Origin: Tetradesmus obliquus
Taxonomy: Eukaryota; Chlorophyta; Chlorophyceae; Sphaeropleales; Scenedesmaceae
Assembly (NCBI GenBank): GCA_030272155.1
Contig: CP126207.1
Span: 1,922,001-1,986,000, forward strand
Direction: 5' to 3'
Length of the DNA stretch: 64,000 nt
The notes beneath the pieces were generated by a model, which had not been told where the DNA came from, did no database searches, and was given only the letters and a program-made list of their open reading frames with translations. A program made the position numbers and the translations under genes. Of the stretch, positions 1 through 9,122 are shown piece after piece (the stretch's first letter is position 1; the number at the start of each line of letters is the position of its first letter).

Positions 1-497
1 ATAGGGGTATGTTCGGTCAATAGCAGGATGTGCTTTGCATGAAGTGGAGAGTCTATGAATAGACAGGTGGCGATTGTCTGTGTCGACAATCAGTCACCTA
101 TAAATAGGCGTCTTGTGTGTGTGTCGTAATGCTGCCTGTAAGGTGCAGCTTTTAGAGGTGTGCAAGTCACCATGCATGGATAGCTGACAGCTACACTATG
201 GACAGCTTTTGTTTCACGGGCCAGTTACGGTCTGTCACACATCACAGGACGTCATTGCGTGACTGTGATTTTAGTGGAGTCTGGGCACTCGGTCAGGTCC
301 TGGATGCCTTTCGGGGCTGCCCCGCACGGGGCTGTCTGCATGATCGTGTGACAGCGTCTCTTGGTACAAGAGACCTGTGGGGTGAGTGCGGAACAGGTTG
401 CCTCACTCTCTCAAAGGATCTTTTTGTGGAGCAAGTGCACAGTTATGTAGGTCAGCCCTTGTAACTTTCTTGCTTCAAAAAAAAAACAAAAAAAAAA
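1..497 (+). mobile_element. LINE 3' tail, sense on +, 5' end outside window
   Basis: The sequence matches the 3' UTR of the LINE family in the window and ends in the constant TTGCTTC followed by an A-rich tail (477-497, one C interruption). It sits inside an older minus-strand tail of the same family, which resumes at 498. Its 5' truncation point and left target-site duplication lie before position 1. It differs from the common tail at a few bases (for example CTCAAAGGATC where most copies have CTCAATGGATC), so it is a separate, slightly diverged insertion. Confidence 0.85.
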
Positions 498-743
498 GAG
501 ACGCTGTCACACGATCATGCAGACAGCCCCGTGCGGGGCAGCCCCGAAAGGCATCCAGGACCTGACCGAGTGCCCAGACTCCACTAAAATCACAGTTACG
601 CAATGACGTCCTGTGATGTGTGACAGACCGTGACTGGCACTTGAAACAAAAGCTGTCCATAGTGTAGCTGTCAGCTATCAATGCATGGTGACTTGCACAC
701 CTCTAAAAGCTGCACCTCACAGGCAGCAACATCTACTTCCACC

Positions 744-1484
744 CTATCCCATTCCCACTGCCACACTGCCACACTGCCACACTGCTGCAGCTATTGGGCA
801 CTCCACAAACAAGTGGGTGAGGGTCTCCAGTTGCTGCGGCTGCTGACACTGCTGTGCTGGGCAGGCAAAGTGAGCCGGCGCGCGCCTACTGGATGCCAGC
901 ATGCGCCGTGCGCCTACCTTCACTCCTGCATGCAGAAGCCGCCAGCCAAACACTCGCAGCCGCCTCGGCAGCTGGGTGTCTTTCAGCCTCTGATAACTCG
1001 CCACCCAGCGGTGCTGCCTGGCATTGGCAGCACCCATGGATTGAGTGGTCGGGTCCAGTAGATCATTGTGGGCTGGGCAGCTGATGCGCTGCTGTTGCTG
1101 CTCCTGTTGCTGCCGCTGAGCCGTGACCACTGCTGCTGCTGTTGCTGCGCGCTGTCTTGGCAGCTCCCGCTCCCTGGACGGATCCATCCAGGACGCATGG
1201 TAAGCTGCCATCATAGCTGCATCGCTAAACCGCTGGCTGTCACTGCTGCTGCTGCTGCGATTGCCAGGCGCCTCGCTACTTTGCTGCATTTGCTGGAAAG
1301 ACCGTTTCTGAGCTGCCTCCATCTCCTGCAAGCCGTCCTGTGGCGCCTCAGCACCCAGGCGGTTGCGCCACAGCCGCGGGCGCATGCCTACCCCTGACAC
1401 CCACCCCTCTTTGCACTGCCGGCTGCATTGCTCCTGCAGCAGCCTGCATGTTGCCGCCTTTTTTTTTTCTTTCTTTTGAAGCAA
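744..1484 (-). pseudogene. LINE C-terminal ORF fragment with zinc knuckle (copy 1)
   Basis: This open frame holds the part of the LINE polyprotein downstream of the Gln-rich linker. It contains an Ala/Gln/Ser-rich stretch, then the conserved block FGWRLLHAGVK and the knuckle Cys-x4-Cys-x10-His-x4-Cys (CPAQQC ... HLFVEC) typical of the zinc-binding region at the end of plant-type and algal LINE proteins (zf-RVT). The domain stops shortly after LFVECPIAAAVWQ because the deletion near 757 joins it to unrelated frame. The first codons come from the mini-insertion at 1462-1540. It is a broken fragment; the intact order is seen at 7746-8981. Confidence 0.7.
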
Positions 1485-1540
1485 GAAAGTTACAAGGGCT
1501 GACCTACATAACTGTGCACTTGCTCCACAAAAAGATCCAT
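1462..1540 (-). mobile_element. 79-bp LINE tail mini-insertion in LINE copy 1
   Basis: A T-rich run followed by GAAGCAAGAAAG and about 60 nt of the LINE 3' end in reverse orientation interrupts the LINE ORF. The 13-bp target-site duplication TGTTGCCGCCTTT is at 1449-1461 and 1541-1553. The uninterrupted site is visible in the third long copy near 61530-61545, with one substitution. The insertion brings in the stop codon that now ends the reverse transcriptase frame. Confidence 0.93.
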
Positions 1541-3865
1541 TGTTGCCGCCTTTGGTGTGAACTGCAGCAGGCTAACATCAAACCCCATCCCCCATACACT
1601 AGGATCTACGCGAATGTCTGCCCAAGCACCCACCAGGTACCATGACGGCGTGCTTTGCGATTGCTGCTGTTGCTGTTGCTGTCCCTGGTGCTGCTGCTGC
1701 TGCTGCTGCTGCTGCGGCTGCTGCTGTTCCTGTTGTTGCTGCTGTCGCGGCTGCTGCTGTGGCCATGCTGCTGGCTGCTGCTGCTGCTGCTGCTGCTGTT
1801 CCTGCTGTTGCTGCTGTCGTGGCTGCCGCTGTTGCCGTGCTGCTGGCTGTTGCCGCTGCTGCTGCTGCTGTCGCTGCTGCCGCTGCTGTTGTTGCCGCTG
1901 AAAGGCAGGGTGTGGCACTGCTTTTACATCTACCACACAACAGGGCGCCCATTGGAGGGCTGCTGTGTCCATCGGGACAGCTGTCGTGGCCGTCAAGCTG
2001 CCATCCTGCTGCACCTTGTAGCACTTGGTGGCGCCATCTTGCTGCAACTGTTGTGCCCACTGCTGCTGCGTATCGGTCTGCCATGCACCTGTGCTGCCCT
2101 CCCGCAGAGTGCGCAGCCATGTCGGCGGCAGCACTAAGCCATCTTGCTGCGGCTGTCCAGTTAGCTGCTGCTGCACCTGCCCCAGTGTGGTGCCTGCGCC
2201 GTGGCGCAGCTGGGCAGGTAGGGTGCCGGCTGCTGCCAACATCTGCCCATCTGAGCTGCTACCCACGCTGTGGTTCCCCACTAGCAGCTCAAGCTGGATC
2301 TGCTGGCGGGTCATGGCGCTGTGCTCCACGTGCCTGTGAATGCCCACACTTTGCAGCGCCTCTATGTATGCTGCAAGGCGCAGCGGCAGCCTGCCGCCCC
2401 TGGCGGCAGCCTGCAGCGGCGCCCTTGATTGCTGCACCAACGCTGCCTCCCCTAGTCCTGGCAGTGCATGGCGCAGGTTGGCCCGCATGAAGGCCTTCCA
2501 TGGGGCTCGCCGCGGCGACAGCAATGCTGCTGCTGTGCGTGCCTGCATTGCTGTGGCGTGCGCCCTGACATCAACCTGCCTCATTCCGCCCATGCTGAAA
2601 GGCAGGCTGGCCACTGCTGCCGGAGGGCTTTCATTCCACTGCCGGATGTTGGCTTCGCGAGCGCAGCCCTGCTCTGTCACAAACCCTAAGAGGCGGCGGT
2701 GCATCCTGGCCATGATATCTGCTGGGACTGGCACGAACTGCGCATGATATGTGATGCAAGATGCCATCATCTGCTGCGCAACTGCGCAGCGCCCCAAATA
2801 GCTGAGATTCTGCCGTGCCCACTGCCGCGCCCGGTATGTGATGGTTTGCAGGCGCTGCGTATACAGCGCTACTGCATGCGGCTCTGCGCCTGCTGCTGAC
2901 AGCAGCAGACCCAGGTGCCTGATCGGGTGCAGTGCTGTATCATGGAACGGTATCTGCGTGGCTGGATCCACCCCTACAAACGGCTGCTGCGTGCCTACTT
3001 CCATGCCCTGGCACTTGCTGACTCCCAGCTTGGCGCCACTCGCTGCACAAAACGGCTGTACTGCTTTCCTCACCAGCACAGCAACGCCTTGCCTGCTGGC
3101 AGCGTGCAGGGTGGTGTCGTCTGCATGCTGCATGCTGCAGGGTGCTGCTGAGCCATCGGGCATGCTGATGCTGTCCACTTCCCCTGCTGCTTGCAACGCT
3201 CTGCATTTGGCCGCCAGCGGCTGCGCTGCTAGCACATACAGCAGCGGGCTGAGTGGACTGCCCTGCGCGCAGCCAGAGGGGATGTCAAACACCCTGCTGA
3301 GGTGGCCGCCGTTGAACACGATGCGGCCCTGCGTGCCTGCCAGCAGCAGCTGTACCCACCTGCGCATGCCAGGCGGGAACTGCATTGCTGCCAAGCACTT
3401 CATCAGCCAGTCCCTGTCTAACCTGTCATAAGCCTTCTCAAAGTCCAGAAACAAAATGCAGCCGGGCTGCTGCTGCGTCCTGAGGAAGTCAACTTCCTCC
3501 AGGTGCAGCAGCACATTGTCTGCAATGTCCCTGCCTGGAACAAACGCTGTCTGAGTGCTGTCCACGACGCTGTCCAGCACTGGCGCCGCTCGCAGCACCA
3601 CCACCTTCGCCAGGATCTGCTGCTGCCCTGCTGGCGGCGCCCACACACTGAAGTCATCCAGCAGCAGCAGACGGCTGTTATTAACAGGGACCACTGCTCC
3701 TGGCTGCACAAGCTGCCACACCTGTTGCGCATACCACTGCCACACTGCTGCAGCTATTGGGCACTCCACAAACAAGTGGGTGAGGGTCTCCAGTTGCTGC
3801 GGCTGCTGACACTGCTGTAGTGGTTGTCGTTCCTCGTTGTGATGTGTTGCAAAATAGAATGGCAA
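1490..3865 (-). CDS. LINE reverse transcriptase ORF (copy 1), truncated and chimeric
   Basis: A long open frame encodes a LINE-type reverse transcriptase, which would make cDNA from the element's own RNA at a nicked target. Motif 1 reads TAFVPGRDIADNVL and motif A FLDFEKAYDRLDRDW (first catalytic Asp). Motif B reads SGCAQGSPLSPLLYV and motif C HADDTTL, with both catalytic Asp residues. Motif D lies around GAKLGVSKCQG. A thumb-like region and a very Gln-rich linker follow. The N-terminal part is wrong for a LINE: codons from the opposed insertion (3819 onward) and then a zinc-knuckle fragment precede ILAKVVV of the RT. The C terminus ends in codons of the mini-insertion at 1462-1540. No endonuclease domain is present. 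The catalytic residues are intact, but the ORF is a truncated chimera and probably not functional. Confidence 0.8.
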   Translation of the reverse strand: MPFYFATHHNEERQPLQQCQQPQQLETLTHLFVECPIAAAVWQWYAQQVWQLVQPGAVVPVNNSRLLLLDDFSVWAPPAGQQQILAKVVVLRAAPVLDSVVDSTQTAFVPGRDIADNVLLHLEEVDFLRTQQQPGCILFLDFEKAYDRLDRDWLMKCLAAMQFPPGMRRWVQLLLAGTQGRIVFNGGHLSRVFDIPSGCAQGSPLSPLLYVLAAQPLAAKCRALQAAGEVDSISMPDGSAAPCSMQHADDTTLHAASRQGVAVLVRKAVQPFCAASGAKLGVSKCQGMEVGTQQPFVGVDPATQIPFHDTALHPIRHLGLLLSAAGAEPHAVALYTQRLQTITYRARQWARQNLSYLGRCAVAQQMMASCITYHAQFVPVPADIMARMHRRLLGFVTEQGCAREANIRQWNESPPAAVASLPFSMGGMRQVDVRAHATAMQARTAAALLSPRRAPWKAFMRANLRHALPGLGEAALVQQSRAPLQAAARGGRLPLRLAAYIEALQSVGIHRHVEHSAMTRQQIQLELLVGNHSVGSSSDGQMLAAAGTLPAQLRHGAGTTLGQVQQQLTGQPQQDGLVLPPTWLRTLREGSTGAWQTDTQQQWAQQLQQDGATKCYKVQQDGSLTATTAVPMDTAALQWAPCCVVDVKAVPHPAFQRQQQQRQQRQQQQQRQQPAARQQRQPRQQQQQEQQQQQQQQPAAWPQQQPRQQQQQEQQQPQQQQQQQQHQGQQQQQQQSQSTPSWYLVGAWADIRVDPSVWGMGFDVSLLQFTPKAATMDLFVEQVHSYVGQPL

Positions 3866-4086
3866 AGGCTAAGTTGATGGCTGGGTTACGTTATGTATGC
3901 ATGCGCGTGGGTAGCAGAGTATGATTATGTGCGCAGGCATGTGCTGATAAGTTTGCGTGTGTGTATATGTGTGTCTGTGTTGGTGTCATTTTTTTTACAT
4001 ATTGCCACATGTCTCATAGGGGTATGTTCGGTCAATAGCAGGATGTGCTTTGCATGAAGTGGAGAGTCTATGAATAGACAGGTGGC

Positions 4087-4106
4087 GATTGTCTGTGTCG
4101 ACAATC
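4087..4106 (+). other. LINE 3' UTR hairpin 1
   Basis: GATTGTCTGTGTCGACAATC can fold into a perfect 7-bp stem (GATTGTC/GACAATC) with a 6-nt loop. It recurs in every LINE copy long enough to include it. A role in RNA recognition by the element's reverse transcriptase is possible but is inference. Confidence 0.6.
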
Positions 4107-4112
4107 AGTCAC

Positions 4113-4122
4113 CTATAAATAG
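4113..4122 (+). promoter_or_regulatory. TATA-like motif in LINE 3' UTR
   Basis: CTATAAATAG lies 79 bp before the ATG of the tail ORF at 4192 and is kept in nearly all long tails (some read ATAAACAGG). It matches a TATA-box consensus, but nothing in the sequence shows that it initiates transcription. Confidence 0.3.
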
Positions 4123-4191
4123 GCGTCTTGTGTGTGTGTCGTAATGCTGCCTGTAAGGTGCAGCTTTTAGAGGTGTGCAAGTCACCATGCA

Positions 4192-4479
4192 TTGATAGCT
4201 GACAGCTACACTATGGACAGCTTTTGTTTCAAGGGCCAGTCACGGTCTGTCACACATCACAGGACGTCATTGCGTGACTGTGATTTTAGTGGAGTCTGGG
4301 CACTCGGTCAGGTCCTGGATGCCTTTCGGGGCTGCCCCGCACGGGGCTGTCTGCATGATCGTGTGACAGCGTCTCTTGGTACAAGAGACCTGTGGGGTGA
4401 GTGCGGAACAGGTTGCCTCACTCTCTCAATGGATCTTTTTGTGGAGCAAGTGCACAGTTATGTAGGTCAGCCCTTGTAA
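4192..4479 (+). CDS. Possible 95-codon tail ORF in the LINE 3' UTR
   Basis: In the sense direction of the LINE, the last 300 nt of the UTR hold an open frame that begins MIADSYTMDSFCF and ends VEQVHSYVGQPL, with its TAA about 13 nt before the poly(A). The same frame is open in tails at 7003-7290, 15317-15604, 23522-23809, 26056-26343, 28062-28349, 47098-47385, 49750-50037, 51320-51607, 53966-54253 and 56616-56903. I recognise no domain. The product would be small, Cys-containing and without a signal peptide or membrane segment. Openness alone is weak evidence because all copies descend from a recent common source. It may be plain UTR. Confidence 0.25.
   Translation: MIADSYTMDSFCFKGQSRSVTHHRTSLRDCDFSGVWALGQVLDAFRGCPARGCLHDRVTASLGTRDLWGECGTGCLTLSMDLFVEQVHSYVGQPL
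4327..4346 (+). other. LINE 3' UTR GC-rich alternating hairpin
   Basis: CGGGGCTGCCCCGCACGGGG contains two overlapping, mutually exclusive stems: GGGGC/GCCCC with a one-base loop, and GCCCCG/CGGGGC (seen on the other strand) with a two-base loop. It lies about 150 nt from the 3' end and is invariant among the tails inspected. Confidence 0.5.
4371..4389 (+). other. LINE 3' UTR hairpin 2, near the tail end
   Basis: GTCTCTTGGTACAAGAGAC forms a perfect 8-bp stem with a 3-nt loop, about 100 nt upstream of poly(A). In LINEs that need a specific 3' end for target-primed reverse transcription, such a structure can be the binding site for the RT. Here that is inference. Tails shorter than about 100 bp lack it in the inserted DNA, but 5' truncation happens after RT binding, so this does not argue against the role. 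Confidence 0.55.
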
Positions 4480-4491
4480 CTTTCTTGCTTC

Positions 4492-4522
<31 letters not shown>

Positions 4523-4650
4523 CACTGCTGTGCTGGGCAGGCAAAGTGAGCCGGCGCGCGCCTACTGGATGCCAGCATGCGCCGTGCGCCTACCTTCACT
4601 CCTGCATGCAGAAGCCGCCAGCCAAACACTCGCAGCCGCCTCGGCAGCTG

Positions 4651-6462
4651 CGTACTTGCCGATCATATACGACCGCATATTGTTGTTCGTGGCATTAGTA
4701 AAAATGTGTCAACTAGTTGCAAATGTTGATCGGCTGTTCAAAATGTCAAGGCAATGACCTGGCATGCCGGATGCAGGTTGGCACGGGTGCCGATGACCTG
4801 GCATGCACCGTCACCAAAAAGCTCACGTCCGGCAAAAATACCTGCGGGTCGATCTTTGATTTTAAATGTCCGTCACTAACAATTAGAGACTTAATTTGTC
4901 TGGCAGTGCGCATTCAAGCAAATCGAAGCGGCCCGCAAACCGTCGCCGCGCTTCCAATTTTCGTCCGGGCCGCGTACTTGCCGATCATATACGACCGCAT
5001 ATTGTTGTTCGTGGCGCTAGAAAAAATGTTTCAACTAGATGCAAATGTTGATCGGCTGATCAAAATGTCAAGGCAATGACCTGGCATGCCGGATGCAGGT
5101 TGGCACGGGTGCCGATGACCTGGCATGCACCGTCACCAAAACGCTCACGTCCGGCAAAAATACCTGCGGGTCGATCTTCGATTTTACATGTCCGTCACTA
5201 ACAATTATAGACTTTATTTGTCTGGCAGTGCGCATTCAAGCAAATCGAAGCGGCCCGCAAACCGTCACCGCGCTCCCAAGTTTCGTCCGGGCCGCGTACT
5301 TGCCGATCATATACGACCGCATATTGTTGTTCGTGGCATTAGTAAAAATGTGTCAACTAGTTGCAAATGTTGATCGGCTGTTCAAAATGTCAAGGCAATG
5401 ACCTGGCATGCCGGATGCAGGTTGGCACGGGTGCCGATGACCTGGCATGCACCGTCACCAAAAAGCTCACGTCCGGCAAAAATACCTGCGGGTCGATCTT
5501 TGATTTTAAATGTCCGTCACTAACAATTAGAGACTTAATTTGTCTGGCAGTGCGCATTCAAGCAAATCGAAGCGGCCCGCAAACCGTCGCCGCGCTTCCA
5601 ATTTTCGTCCGGGCCGCGTACTTGCCGATCATATACGACCGCATATTGTTGTTCGTGGCGCTAGAAAAAATGTTTCAACTAGATGCAAATGTTGATCGGC
5701 TGATCAAAATGTCAAGGCAATGACCTGGCATGCCGGATGCAGGTTGGCACGGGTGCCGATGACCTGGCATGCACCGTCACCAAAACGCTCACGTCCGGCA
5801 AAAATACCTGCGGGTCGATCTTCGATTTTACATGTCCGTCACTAACAATTATAGACTTTATTTGTCTGGCAGTGCGCATTCAAGCAAATCGAAGCGGCCC
5901 GCAAACCGTCACCGCGCTCCCAAGTTTCGTCCGGGCCGCGTACTTGCCGATCATATACGACCGCATATTGTTGTTCGTGGCACTAGTAAAAATGTTTCAA
6001 CTTGTTGCAAAGGTTGATCGGCTGATCAAAATGTCAAGGCAATGACCTGGCATGCCGGATGCAGGTTGGCACGGGTGCCGATGACCTGGCATGCACCGTC
6101 ACCGAAAAGCGCACGTCCGACGAAAATACCTGCGGGTCGATCTTCTATTTAAAATGTCCGTCACTAACAATTAGAGACTTTATTTGTCTGGCAGTGCGCA
6201 TTCAAGCAAATCGAATTTCTTGCTTCCATAAAAAAAAAAAAAAAAAAAGGAAATCGAAGCGGCCCGCAAACCGTCACCAAAAAGCTCACGTCCGGCAAAA
6301 ATACCTGCGGGTCGATCTTTGATTTTAAATGTCCGTCACTAACAATTAAGGACTTTATTTGTCTGGCAGTGCGCATTCAAGCAAATCGAAGCGGCCCGCA
6401 AACCGTCGCCGCACTCCCAATTTTCGTCCGGGCCGCAAAAATACCTGCGGGTCGATCTTCGG
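4651..6462 (+). repeat. 322-bp satellite array A (about 5.5 monomers)
   Basis: Tandem monomers repeat every 322 bp. Two alternating variants give a 644-bp higher-order period, for example AAAAAGCTCACG with TTTAAATGTCC versus AAAACGCTCACG with TTTACATGTCC. Each full monomer has an open frame of about 102 codons starting at ATGCAGGTTGGC and ending at AGGCAATGA. The two variants differ mostly by amino-acid-changing substitutions in that frame, so coding is not supported. Near 6276 a short monomer results from a deletion between two CCGTCACC sequences. The array ends with a junction (GGGCCGCAAAAATACC) formed by another short-homology deletion, then a LINE tail. Confidence 0.93.
6216..6250 (+). 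mobile_element. Ultra-short LINE insertion in satellite (11 nt plus poly(A))
   Basis: Only TTTCTTGCTTC of the LINE 3' end plus CAT and an A-run is present, flanked by AAATCGAA at 6208-6215 and 6251-6258. The same insertion, with a longer duplication AAGCAAATCGAA, is found at seven other places in the satellite. The empty monomer is visible near 13080. Confidence 0.85.
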
Positions 6463-6974
6463 TTTTTCTTTTTTGAAGCAAGAACGTTACAAGGGCTGAC
6501 CGAATAACTGTGCACTTGCTCCACAAAAAGATCCATTGAGAGAGTGAGGCAACCTGTTCCGCACTCACCCCACAGGTCTCTTGTACCAAGAGACGCTGTC
6601 ACACGATTTTTTTTTTTTTTTTTTTTTTGAAGCAAGAAAGTTACAAGGGCTGACCTACATAACTGTGCACTTGCTCCACAAAAAGATCCATTGAGAGAGT
6701 GAGGCAACCTGTTCCGTGATCATGCAGACAGCCCCGTGCGGGGCAGCCCCGAAAGGCATCCAGGACCTGACCGAGTGCCCAGACTCCACTAAAATCACAG
6801 TTACGCAATGACGTCCTGTGATGTGTGACAGACCGTGACTGGCACTTGAAACAAAAGCTGTCCATAGTGTAGCTGTCAGCTATCAATGCATGGTGACTTG
6901 CACACCTCTAAAAGCTGCACCTCACAGGCAGCATTATGACACACACACACACAAGACGCCTATTTATAGGTGAC
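6463..6974 (-). mobile_element. LINE tail (minus) in satellite, itself carrying a nested tail
   Basis: A diverged tail begins after an imperfect T-run (6463-6474) with GAAGCAAGAACGTTAC, where most copies have AAAGTTAC, and GACCGAATAAC, where most have GACCTACATAAC. It continues through hairpin 2 to 6606, is interrupted by a nested tail (6607-6716) and resumes at 6717. Its own UTR is in turn interrupted at 6975 by LINE copy 2. The same three-level nest recurs at 14767-15282. Confidence 0.85.
6607..6716 (-). mobile_element. Nested LINE tail inside a LINE tail
   Basis: Twenty-two T (6607-6628) and about 88 nt of LINE 3' end interrupt the older tail between CACACGA and TCATGCAG of the UTR. No clean target-site duplication is visible; the right flank reads CCGTGATC. 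The insertion may have formed with a small deletion, or the junction may have mutated. Homologous events are at 14911-15024 and 19506-19622. Confidence 0.8.
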
Positions 6975-7745
6975 TTTTTTTTTTTTTTTTGAAGCAAGAA
7001 AGTTACAAGGGCTGACCTACATAACTGTGCACTTGCTCCACAAAAAGATCCATTGAGAGAGTGAGGCAACCTGTTCCGCACTCACCCCACAGGTCTCTTG
7101 TACCAAGAGACGCTGTCACACGATCATGCAGACAGCCCCGTGCGGGGCAGCCCCGAAAGGCATCCAGGACCTGACCGAGTGCCCAGACTCCACTAAAATC
7201 ACAGTCACGCAATGACGTCCTGTGATGTGTGACAGACCGTGACTGGCCCTTGAAACAAAAGCTGTCCATAGTGTAGCTGTCAGCTATCAATGCATGGTGA
7301 CTTGCACACCTCTAAAAGCTGCACCTTACAGGCAGCATTACGACACACACACAAGACGCCTATTTATAGGTGACTGATTGTCGACACAGACAATCGCCAC
7401 CTGTCTATTCATAGACTCTCCACTTCATGCAAAGCACATCCTGCTATTGACCGAACATACCCCTATGAGACATGTGGCAATATGTAAAAAAAATGACACC
7501 AACACAGACACACATCACCACACACGCAAACTTATCATCACATGCCTGCACACATCATCATACTCTGCTACCCACACGCATGCATACATAACGTAACCCA
7601 GCCATCAACTTAGCCTTTGTCATTCTATTTTGCAACACATCACAACGAGGAACGACAACCACTACTCCAACGAATGCATTGCATATCCTGCCCGAGCCGT
7701 CAAAACAGACCACCACGCCACCTATACCCGTGCCCAACCCATCAC

Positions 7746-8022
7746 TCACATGCCAGCCGTGCCGGCCCGAATCTTGATGCGACCATCGGTGCCCACCCTA
7801 TACAGTGCTCCCCACTTCTGCCAAAAGTCAACAAGTTTGATCTCAGGCGACCTTCCTTGCAGCCATGCAAACGGTATCCCACAGCCCAACCTAACATCTA
7901 CTTCCACCCTATCCCATTCCCTCTGAATTTGCTGCCGTAGCTCTGCCAGAAACCTGCACGCCACAGCCTTAGCAGCGTATGAAGAGCTGCCCGGCTCGCC
8001 AGCTGCAAACCGTTGGCTGCCC

Positions 8023-8059
<37 letters not shown>

Positions 8060-8981
8060 TGTTGTCCTCCGCACCGCTGTTGCTGTGGCTCTGCGATTGC
8101 AAACTGCTGCCTGCATTGCGGCTGCTGCCGCCCTCGCTACCACCCGCACTGGCCACAGTCACGCCAGCCCTGCTGCTGCTGCAGCGCACCACCCAAATGG
8201 ATTCCAGCAGCAGCAGACGCAGCTGCGTCCACAAATGCTGCTGCCCTGCTGGCGGCGCCCACACACTGAAGTCATCCAGCAGCAGCAGACGGCTGTTATT
8301 AACAGGGACCACTGCTCCTGGCTGCACAAGCTGCCACACCTGTTGCGCATACCACTGCCACACTGCTGCAGCTATTGGGCACTCCACAAACAAGTGGGTG
8401 AGGGTCTCCAGTTGCTGCGGCTGCTGACACTGCTGTGCTGGGCAGGCAAAGTGAGCCGGCGCGCGCCTACTGGATGCCAGCATGCGCCGTGCGCCTACCT
8501 TCACTCCTGCATGCAGAAGCCGCCAGCCAAACACTCGCAGCCGCCTCGGCAGCTGGGTGTCTTTCAGCCTCTGATAACTCGCCACCCAGCGGTGCTGCCT
8601 GGCATTGGCAGCACCCATGGATTGAGTGGTCGGGTCCAGTAGATCATTGTGGGCTGGGCAGCTGATGCGCTGCTGTTGCTGCTCCTGTTGCTGCCGCTGA
8701 GCCGTGACCACTGCTGCTGCTGTTGCTGCGCGCTGTCTTGGCAGCTCCCGCTCCCTGGACGGATCCATCCAGGACGCATGGTAAGCTGCCATCATAGCTG
8801 CATCGCTAAACCGCTGGCTGTCACTGCTGCTGCTGCTGCGATTGCCAGGCGCCTCGCTACTTTGCTGCATTTGCTGGAAAGACCGTTTCTGAGCTGCCTC
8901 CATCTCCTGCAAGCCGTCCTGTGGCGCCTCAGCACCCAGGCGGTTGCGCCACAGCCGCGGGCGCATGCCTACCCCTGACAC
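7746..8981 (-). CDS. LINE polyprotein C-terminal part, zinc knuckle (copy 2)
   Basis: This 411-codon frame is the intact C-terminal end of the LINE protein. An Ala/Gln-rich segment is followed by RLRVFGWRLLHAGVK, then the knuckle Cys-x4-Cys-x10-His-x4-Cys (CPAQQC, HLFVEC), then VWQWYAQQVWQLV. A poly-Ser/Asn linker encoded by CTG-type runs follows, and then a conserved end with FLAELRQQIQREWDRVEVD and IKIRAGTAGM before the stop. The layout after the RT and the knuckle spacing fit the zf-RVT region of L1-like plant and algal LINEs. The frame was continuous with the RT ORF before the 9043-9122 insertion, as the third long copy shows. Shorter versions are at 20248, 24265, 28805, 52010, 54660, 57309 and 58709. 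Confidence 0.75.
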
Positions 8982-9042
8982 CCACCCCTCTTTGCACTGC
9001 CGGCTGCATTGCTCCTGCAGCAGCCTGCATGTTGCCGCCTTT

Positions 9043-9122
9043 TTTTTTTTTTTTCTTTTGAAGCAAGAAAGTTACAAGGGCTGACCTACATAACTGTGCA
9101 CTTGCTCCACAAAAAGATCCAT
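9043..9122 (-). mobile_element. 80-bp LINE tail mini-insertion in LINE copy 2
   Basis: Same insertion as at 1462-1540, with TGTTGCCGCCTTT at 9030-9042 and 9123-9135 and a T-run one base different in length. Because both copies share it, it predates the duplication that made copies 1 and 2. With its duplication it adds 93 bp here (92 bp in copy 1), so only here is it in frame, yet it still brings a stop codon. Confidence 0.93.

Larger units (their letters stand above)
3819..4520 (+). mobile_element. LINE 3' tail (about 700 bp) inserted in copy 1
   Basis: A plus-strand tail starts inside the 3' UTR (AGTGGTTGTCG...) and ends in 29 A (4492-4520). It is flanked by the 11-bp duplication GACACTGCTGT at 3808-3818 and 4521-4531. 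The empty site is intact in copy 2 around 11388-11400, so the insertion happened after copies 1 and 2 separated. It is the cleanest complete view of the distal UTR on the plus strand and is used here as the reference for the hairpins and tail ORF. Confidence 0.95.
498..4650 (-). mobile_element. LINE copy 1 (minus), 5'-truncated, interrupted twice
   Basis: Read on the minus strand this copy runs from a zinc-knuckle fragment (4650 to 4521 and 3818 to about 3620) into the reverse transcriptase region, the Gln-rich linker, a second zinc-knuckle region and part of the 3' UTR (728-498). It is interrupted by a plus-strand tail at 3819-4520 and a minus-strand tail at 1462-1540, both with target-site duplications. 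Two deletions shorten its 3' part: the UTR jumps near 728 to the C-terminal coding region, and near 757 to the zinc-knuckle region, where an 8-bp unit (ACTGCCAC) is repeated. It shares its internal order and its right junction to satellite (4650/4651) with copy 2 at 6975-11519. The two are therefore segmental duplicates, not independent insertions. Confidence 0.85.

Noticed and set aside
1642..2490. Long plus-strand frames of poly-Ala, poly-Leu or poly-Cys over the CTG-rich regions (also 9224-10072 and 61631-62482)
   Set aside because: They are shadows of the poly-Gln linker of the minus-strand LINE ORF; CTG repeats leave all frames open.
6700..6730. A 45-bp deletion variant of the UTR (CTGTTCCG joined to TGATCATG)
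   Set aside because: At 6607-6716, 14911-15024 and 19506-19622 it is simply the truncated end of a nested tail; only at 27770 is it a true recombinant.
6975..7745. Interpretation of the short tails as an independent SINE family
   Set aside because: The tails start at many different points, grade into long copies with ORF sequence, and share the LINE 3' end; they are 5'-truncated LINEs.
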